DNA from: Chryseobacterium daeguense DSM 19388
Lineage (GTDB): Bacteria; Bacteroidota; Bacteroidia; Flavobacteriales; Weeksellaceae
Length of the DNA: 64,000 bases
NCBI RefSeq assembly: GCF_000430825.1
Contig: NZ_AUMT01000012.1
Location: 1 to 64,000, forward strand
Reading direction: 5' to 3'
Of this stretch, positions 60,079 through 64,000 are shown piece by piece (the stretch's first letter is position 1; each line of letters starts with the position of its first letter). The position numbers were made by a program, and so were the translations under genes. The notes beneath the pieces are model-generated. The model did not search any database, was not told the DNA's origin, and saw only the letters and a program-made list of their open reading frames with translations.

Positions 60079-60112
60079 GGTATTACTACATTTTGTAGTA
60101 ATACCTTTTTTG
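60079..60112 (+). terminator. Strong hairpin terminator of the pckA-gcv operon
   Basis: GGTATTACTACA-TTT-TGTAGTAATACC is a perfect 12-bp stem followed by six T, about 130 bp after the last gene. Confidence 0.88.
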
Positions 60113-60156
60113 CGGTTAATTGGATAAATGTTTCTACCACATTAGCTGTACAAAAA

Positions 60157-60202
60157 AACTTGGAGTTGCTATCTTTTTTGAGGCAAAATTTATATACTCT
60201 TT
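60157..60202 (-). mobile_element. Remnant of an IS3-family right end
   Basis: On the minus strand AAAGAGTATATAAATTTTG and CTCAAAAA follow each other with one base between, identical to 286-314 (the end of the IS at the window start) except for that base. A CAAGTT end follows. No transposase frame is recognisable upstream. It suggests that an IS of the same group was once inserted here in opposite orientation. Confidence 0.5.
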
Positions 60203-60329
60203 AAGAATATGAAAAAAGATTAGAAGAATTCAAAATTAGAATTGCGATTCGAGCATTTTTAAGCGAGTAATAAGGTAATGCAGAGTTTGATTATTTCAAG
60301 ACGTAGAAATTTACAAATACTACATTTAA

Positions 60330-60464
60330 AAAATGGCACCAACTGTCTTTAGTTGGCACCATTTGGCTGTGTGTGACCAAGACGAGCGTATCTTGAAACA
60401 CTTTTGTAGATGATTTGGTTCGTTTGAGCTAAATTAAGCTAGAATTACAAAACTCATTTTTTAT
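60330..60464 (+). repeat. Dispersed hairpin repeat, long copy at the right of the 42-60 kb segment
   Basis: Hairpin AAATGGCACCAACT / AGTTGGCACCATTT, then TTTGGCTGTGTGTGACCAAG and about 90 bp that match 42104-42195 at about 85 percent by eye, same orientation. Weaker similarity (TTTGCTTGTCTTATAC) extends to about 60580. The 59948-60663 interval holds this repeat, the IS remnant and the terminator, but no gene. Confidence 0.65.
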
Positions 60465-60663
60465 CTGATAATTTTCTTACGCTATGCTTCTTACAATTTA
60501 CTTTTAAGCATTTAGAAACATTCAAACATGGAACTATTTGTATTCAATTGAATTTGCTTGTCTTATACTGGCAAATATCAAATTACCGAAATATTTAAAG
60601 CAGATCGCTACAATATAAGGTCTTGCTTGAGCAATTTCATTAATTTAATAAATCAAAATGATT

Positions 60664-61833
60664 TTATTTAAACCTTAAATTCAAGGAAATAATGTCAGAC
60701 TTCATTCCAATCGACTTCGCGTAATGACCATATCGAATTTCGATCATATTGAGACGCTCAATTCCAAACAAACCGTTCTTCGGACTGAAACGGATTCCTG
60801 CTCCGTAAAAATGACTATCAAATTTCGATAGGTCGTAATTACTGGTGTAAAAATCATCAAAAGCCGTGTGCTTTTGATAAGGTGCAAAATATTTTGCAGC
60901 AGTCTGAGAATAATACCTGTAAAAAGGACTCACCGAAACAAAGGGAGAAATTTTCACCGGAGTTTCCAGACTGAATGTATTTGATTTTAGTCCCCAATCA
61001 TCAGTATAATAGCGGTAATATGCTTTTAAAATTACTTTATCACCAAGAAAATAATTCGCTCTTACTCCCAAAGGAATTTTAAAACGCTTATCCGGCAACG
61101 CTTCCTGATGAACCGAATGATCCGTAAAATAAACTCTGTGAAAAGGTAAACTCAAATATCCCGTCTGCTGAATACCATCTGCTAAAAATTCTATTTGGAA
61201 ATTCTGATTGATGATCTGAGAATAGGATAGAGAAAGTGCAAATGTATTCCTGCCACTTGTACCTTCATTATCTGCAGTGCGCAATTCTATCGGAGCAATC
61301 AATTTTACCTGATCCAGATAAGCCTGAAATTTTGCTGTAAATTCTCCCATTTTGTTGGCTGTTTTTTGAGAAAAGCCAATATTTGCCCCATAAGACTGAT
61401 AATCGAATTCTGTGGAGAATGAAACTCCTGCCATCAATGTACTGCCTTTGGTTTCATTTTCACGACTCCAGCTTAATCCGGGATAAATTCTGTTATCTGC
61501 ATGGGAAGCTGATGAATTGGCTTTTAGATCAATCATATCGGAAGATGCCGATGTATAATGATCGATCCCGACACTGAAGTTGAATTTATTTTTTCTGTCT
61601 TTTTTATCATATTTCACCATTGTTACATCAATGGTATTGGAAACGTCGGTCAGTTTTTCAGAGCCTGTTCCTCCTGTTACTGCCGAATTGTTTCCGTCCT
61701 GTTTATAATAGCTGGAAACTAAATTGGCTTCATCAAAAGTCAGTTTTTTCGGCTGTTCGCTGCTTGTATTTTCCTGCGCTTTTATATTAAAAATTCCGAA
61801 AAGAGCAACGATACTTATTATCAATTTTTTCAT
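60664..61833 (-). CDS. DUF3570 outer-membrane-type protein
   Basis: 389 residues with a signal peptide (about 1-19, ending FNIKAQ). The body is a succession of amphipathic strands with many aromatic residues (for example FKIPLGVRANYFLGDKVILKAYYRYYTDDWG), as in beta-barrel DUF3570 proteins, and it ends in Phe-Lys. Probably an outer membrane barrel. It is the last gene of an operon with DUF4266, ApbE and thioredoxin genes, a combination that recurs in Bacteroidota and Proteobacteria and points to extracytoplasmic flavin-based redox work. Confidence 0.9.
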   Translation of the reverse strand: MKKLIISIVALFGIFNIKAQENTSSEQPKKLTFDEANLVSSYYKQDGNNSAVTGGTGSEKLTDVSNTIDVTMVKYDKKDRKNKFNFSVGIDHYTSASSDMIDLKANSSASHADNRIYPGLSWSRENETKGSTLMAGVSFSTEFDYQSYGANIGFSQKTANKMGEFTAKFQAYLDQVKLIAPIELRTADNEGTSGRNTFALSLSYSQIINQNFQIEFLADGIQQTGYLSLPFHRVYFTDHSVHQEALPDKRFKIPLGVRANYFLGDKVILKAYYRYYTDDWGLKSNTFSLETPVKISPFVSVSPFYRYYSQTAAKYFAPYQKHTAFDDFYTSNYDLSKFDSHFYGAGIRFSPKNGLFGIERLNMIEIRYGHYAKSIGMKSDIISLNLRFK

Positions 61834-61869
61834 TTTAGGTCACAATTAAATTCTACAATTACTCTTTTT

Positions 61870-62097
61870 TTAATTGCATCCGCAACCGCCGCCCACTTTT
61901 CCTGCATTGGCTCCCGAAGAGCCTTCCCTGTAAGACTGGAAGCTCAGTTCTGTTTTTTCTATTGTTCTGTTTCCGAGAACCATTTCAGCATCGTTTAATT
62001 TGTTTTTTTCGTATTCTTTTACTATTGTACAGGATTGTACAGAAGCAATTGTTACTAAAAAGCAAATTGCTGTTGTTATTTTTATGAAATTTTTCAT
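61870..62097 (-). CDS. DUF4266 small lipoprotein
   Basis: 75 residues. A lipoprotein signal (SVQSCTIV, lipobox Cys about 23) is followed by the DUF4266 core YREGSSGANAGKVGGGCGCN at the C-terminus. The SSGAN segment resembles, but does not equal, the D-x-x-S/T-G-A-T flavinylation motif that ApbE modifies, and the gene directly precedes (in transcription follows) apbE. The C-terminal GCGC could bind a metal or form a disulfide. Membrane-anchored in the periplasm. Confidence 0.9.
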   Translation of the reverse strand: MKNFIKITTAICFLVTIASVQSCTIVKEYEKNKLNDAEMVLGNRTIEKTELSFQSYREGSSGANAGKVGGGCGCN

Positions 62098-62140
62098 TTG
62101 AATTGAGTTTGTTTTTTAAGGACAAATGGAATCTTAGATT

Positions 62141-63067
62141 TCATTTTAGATTAATGTTTTGAGATGAATAAATTTTGTCCTGGTCATCAATGATGATACA
62201 TTCCAGATGGTTGATCTGATTCACCATATTGAGGGCAAAATCAATTCCCATAATACTTACGGGAGTTGCCATTGCGTCAGCAATTTCTGCGTTCGGACAA
62301 AAAATGGTAACACTTTTTACGCCCGAAACCGGCATTCCGGTTTTCGGGTTGATGGTATGAGAATATTTTTTACCGTTAATGTGAACAAACTTTTCATAAT
62401 TTCCTGAAGTTGCAATGGCCATATCTGTGATATTCATATAAGAAAATGGCTGTTTTGCATTTTCCGGATCGGCAATTCCGATAGTCCAGGGTTTTCCGTC
62501 AGCCTGATTTCCCCAAGTTGTCAGGTCACCGGAAGCATTTACAATTCCCGATATAACACCTCTTTTCTGGAGAAGTCTTTTTGCCATTTCAGCGGCATAA
62601 CCTTTTCCGATTCCTCCGAACCCGATTCTCATTCCTTTTTCTTTCAGAAATACGGTCTGGTTTTCGCGATTCAGCAGGATATTCTTATAATTGACTAATT
62701 TTAAATGCTTTTTAATCAATTCAGGATCAGGAAGCTGTTTCATTTCCTGGTCGAAATTCCAGAAACTTTTATCGATACCGCCGTATGAAATGTCAAAATA
62801 TCCGTCTGTGATATTGCTGATTCTCAGACTTCTTTCGATAAGGTCAAAAACTTCCCAATCAACTTCAACAGACTGTATTCCTGCATTTTGGTTGATGAGG
62901 TTGGTCTGGCTTTCTTCATTAAAAGTTGTCAGCAGTTTTTCAATTCTCTGGATTTCTTCGATAGCAGCGTCAATATGATGTTGCGCTATCTTTTCATCAT
63001 CAGTAACAACGGTAATTTCAAAAGCATTCCCCATTAATTTCTGAGGTCTTTTGAATTCTTTTAACAT
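62141..63067 (-). CDS. apbE: FAD:protein FMN transferase
   Basis: 308 residues. ApbE marks: LMGNAFEITVV near the start, YFDISYGGIDKSFWNFD, IGFGGIGKGYAAEMAKRLL (about 158-176), VNASGDLTTWG, and SGNYEKFVHINGKKYSHTINPKTGMPV (about 238-264), with SIMG at the end. It attaches FMN to Thr/Ser of periplasmic proteins using FAD. No signal peptide or lipobox is visible at the annotated start, unlike many homologues. Ten bases separate it from the thioredoxin gene. Confidence 0.93.
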   Translation of the reverse strand: MLKEFKRPQKLMGNAFEITVVTDDEKIAQHHIDAAIEEIQRIEKLLTTFNEESQTNLINQNAGIQSVEVDWEVFDLIERSLRISNITDGYFDISYGGIDKSFWNFDQEMKQLPDPELIKKHLKLVNYKNILLNRENQTVFLKEKGMRIGFGGIGKGYAAEMAKRLLQKRGVISGIVNASGDLTTWGNQADGKPWTIGIADPENAKQPFSYMNITDMAIATSGNYEKFVHINGKKYSHTINPKTGMPVSGVKSVTIFCPNAEIADAMATPVSIMGIDFALNMVNQINHLECIIIDDQDKIYSSQNINLK

Positions 63068-63077
63068 AATTCTCGTG

Positions 63078-63521
63078 CTATTTTTGATTTTCTTTGATTT
63101 CTCTTATCTTTTTGCTGAAAGCCAAGGCGTTTTCAGAAGGAAGACCTTCCCAGCTTTTCAGTACTTTTCCTTCAGAATTCAATAAGAGTGTATAAGGAAA
63201 CAGTCCTTTTGAATTATACTGATTTGCGAGTGAATTGTTTTCTTTTTTCAATTCGGGAGAAAGCTGATTCTTTTTGTTTCTTGGAAAATCTGCATTGATA
63301 TAAACAATTACATTTTCGGTTTCCAGTTTTTTGAAATCTTCTGTTTCGATAATATTTTTATGAAGCTTAATGCACGGAATACACCAATCCGAACCGGAAA
63401 AATTGAGCAAGATAAGTTCTTTATTTTCTGCTGCATGTTTTTTAGCGCTCTCAAAACGGTTTTGGGCATGAATACCAACAGCAAATACAGCCAACAATAG
63501 GGCTGAAAATATTGTTTTCAT
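63078..63521 (-). CDS. Periplasmic thioredoxin family protein
   Basis: 147 residues with a signal peptide (about 1-19, ending VGIHAQ). The thioredoxin-like domain has SGSDWCIPCIKLHK (Cys about 48 and 51), then NADFPRNKK and the cis-Pro segment GLFPYTLLLNSEGK. A DUF255/thioredoxin_7-type thiol-disulfide protein. In this operon it may keep the Cys of DUF4266 reduced (inference). Confidence 0.92.
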   Translation of the reverse strand: MKTIFSALLLAVFAVGIHAQNRFESAKKHAAENKELILLNFSGSDWCIPCIKLHKNIIETEDFKKLETENVIVYINADFPRNKKNQLSPELKKENNSLANQYNSKGLFPYTLLLNSEGKVLKSWEGLPSENALAFSKKIREIKENQK

Positions 63522-63590
63522 TATTTTAAAGATTAATGATAATAAAAAAGATGATGATATTGATTTAAAGATTATAAATCAATTGCCAAA

Positions 63591-63980
63591 CTATGAAAAA
63601 GAAAATTTAGGGGGTTCCCAAACTGAAGCCAGAAAACCTTTATAGCAAAGATCTTCATCTTTTGAAGGAATTTTATTAAATGTTAATGGACTGAAGTTAT
63701 GAATTGCTTGCTCAAAACTGAACCCTTGATTAATTGTAAAAACCAATGCAAGAGGTGCAGAATGAATAATAAACGGTAATTTTTGATCTTTGCGGTAATC
63801 TTTGTCTTTTACAGGATGATCATAATGCGTTTTCAGAAATGCTGTGAGAGACATTTCCGGATTCAAAGCTTTATGCTCCCAATAATGTTCTATTAAATCT
63901 GGGATTTTCAACAGCTGATACAGTTCGGTTGTTGAAACCAAATACAAACATAGAAGCAATATTGAAATTAACTTTTTCAC
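63591..63980 (-). CDS. Small secreted protein, HYC_CC_PP-like
   Basis: 129 residues with a signal-like hydrophobic N-terminus (about 1-19). The pattern STTELYQLLKIPDLIEHYWEH...FLKTHYDHPVKDKDYRKDQKLPF resembles the small periplasmic proteins (HYC_CC_PP type) found beside metal efflux or redox operons of Bacteroidota, though the Cys-Cys of that family is missing here. First gene of the flavinylation-type operon seen in the window; its promoter must lie within the last 20 bp or beyond the window edge. Confidence 0.7.
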   Translation of the reverse strand: MKKLISILLLCLYLVSTTELYQLLKIPDLIEHYWEHKALNPEMSLTAFLKTHYDHPVKDKDYRKDQKLPFIIHSAPLALVFTINQGFSFEQAIHNFSPLTFNKIPSKDEDLCYKGFLASVWEPPKFSFS

Positions 63981-64000
63981 TCAATCAAAATTATAAAATG

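Noticed and set aside
1..64000. Search for CRISPR arrays, tRNA/rRNA genes and dedicated defence systems
   Set aside because: No regularly spaced direct repeats, no cloverleaf or rRNA sequence, and no restriction, toxin-antitoxin or phage-defence gene was recognised.

Overview
The window looks like a chromosomal segment of a Bacteroidota/Flavobacteriia genome, most like Chryseobacterium or a close relative (Weeksellaceae). The grounds are the low GC content, the scarcity of Shine-Dalgarno sites, TAnnTTTG-type -7 promoter elements, a GldA-like ATPase, DUF3570/DUF4266/DUF6428 families, Bacteroidota-style ECF sigma and TonB-plug proteins, and dispersed repeats typical of this group. No rRNA, tRNA or CRISPR array was recognised.

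Layout. 0-0.5 kb: 3' end of an IS3-family element whose right end cuts a small membrane ORF. 0.5-6.4 kb: GNAT acetyltransferase, a divergent HxlR regulator/old yellow enzyme pair, a C1 peptidase, and an ECF sigma factor with a TonB-plug partner. 6.5-10.6 kb: a GbsR/MarR regulator followed by a five-gene operon (membrane protein, DCC oxidoreductase, SRPBCC, DUF2071, TIGR01777), with the same 18-bp palindrome before the regulator and before the operon. 10.6-16.2 kb: GH29 fucosidase, GH3 glycosidase, and a frameshifted sorbosone dehydrogenase-like gene. 16.2-23.7 kb: dihydrolipoyl dehydrogenase, PH-domain protein, patatin, GldA-like ATPase and several secreted proteins of unknown role. 24-27.6 kb: DUF1826-like protein, AraC regulator, membrane protein, PhyH dioxygenase. 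27.8-31.5 kb: the oxidative pentose phosphate genes gnd-zwf-pgl. 31.6-33.8 kb: a solo EF-Tu-domain-like protein and a second HxlR/OYE pair around a perfect 22-bp palindrome. 34.1-39 kb: PIG-L deacetylase, an unlisted 34-aa membrane microprotein, a sodium:solute symporter and DUF2911. 39-41.2 kb: SDR, nitroreductase and TetR, each preceded by the same palindromic operator. 41.3-41.9 kb: a broken AraC gene.

42-60.5 kb is an accessory-looking segment bounded by two imperfect direct copies (about 130 bp) of a hairpin repeat. It holds an arsenic/chromate operon (arsR, DUF6428, methyltransferase, DoxX remnant, chrA, arsC-type phosphatase, arsN-like acetyltransferase, ACR3) and a Crp/Fnr-linked sulfur operon (TSUP, persulfide dioxygenase-rhodanese, two YeeE/YedE halves). 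It also holds a decayed DUF3788 gene and a second Crp/Fnr gene divergent from pckA-gcvH-gcvT-gcvH-like-methyltransferase-alpha-oxoamine synthase. That last group is the best candidate for something undescribed. It combines an intact H protein, a T protein, and an H-protein paralogue in which the lipoyl lysine is asparagine, behind an FNR-type box. 60.6-64 kb: a flavinylation-type operon (DUF3570, DUF4266, ApbE, thioredoxin, small secreted protein).

Three genes (15996, 20705 and 58245) are each broken by a single-base change in a homopolymer. This is either recent decay or, more likely, consensus error in the assembly. Function calls rest on motif recognition by eye; no database search was run.
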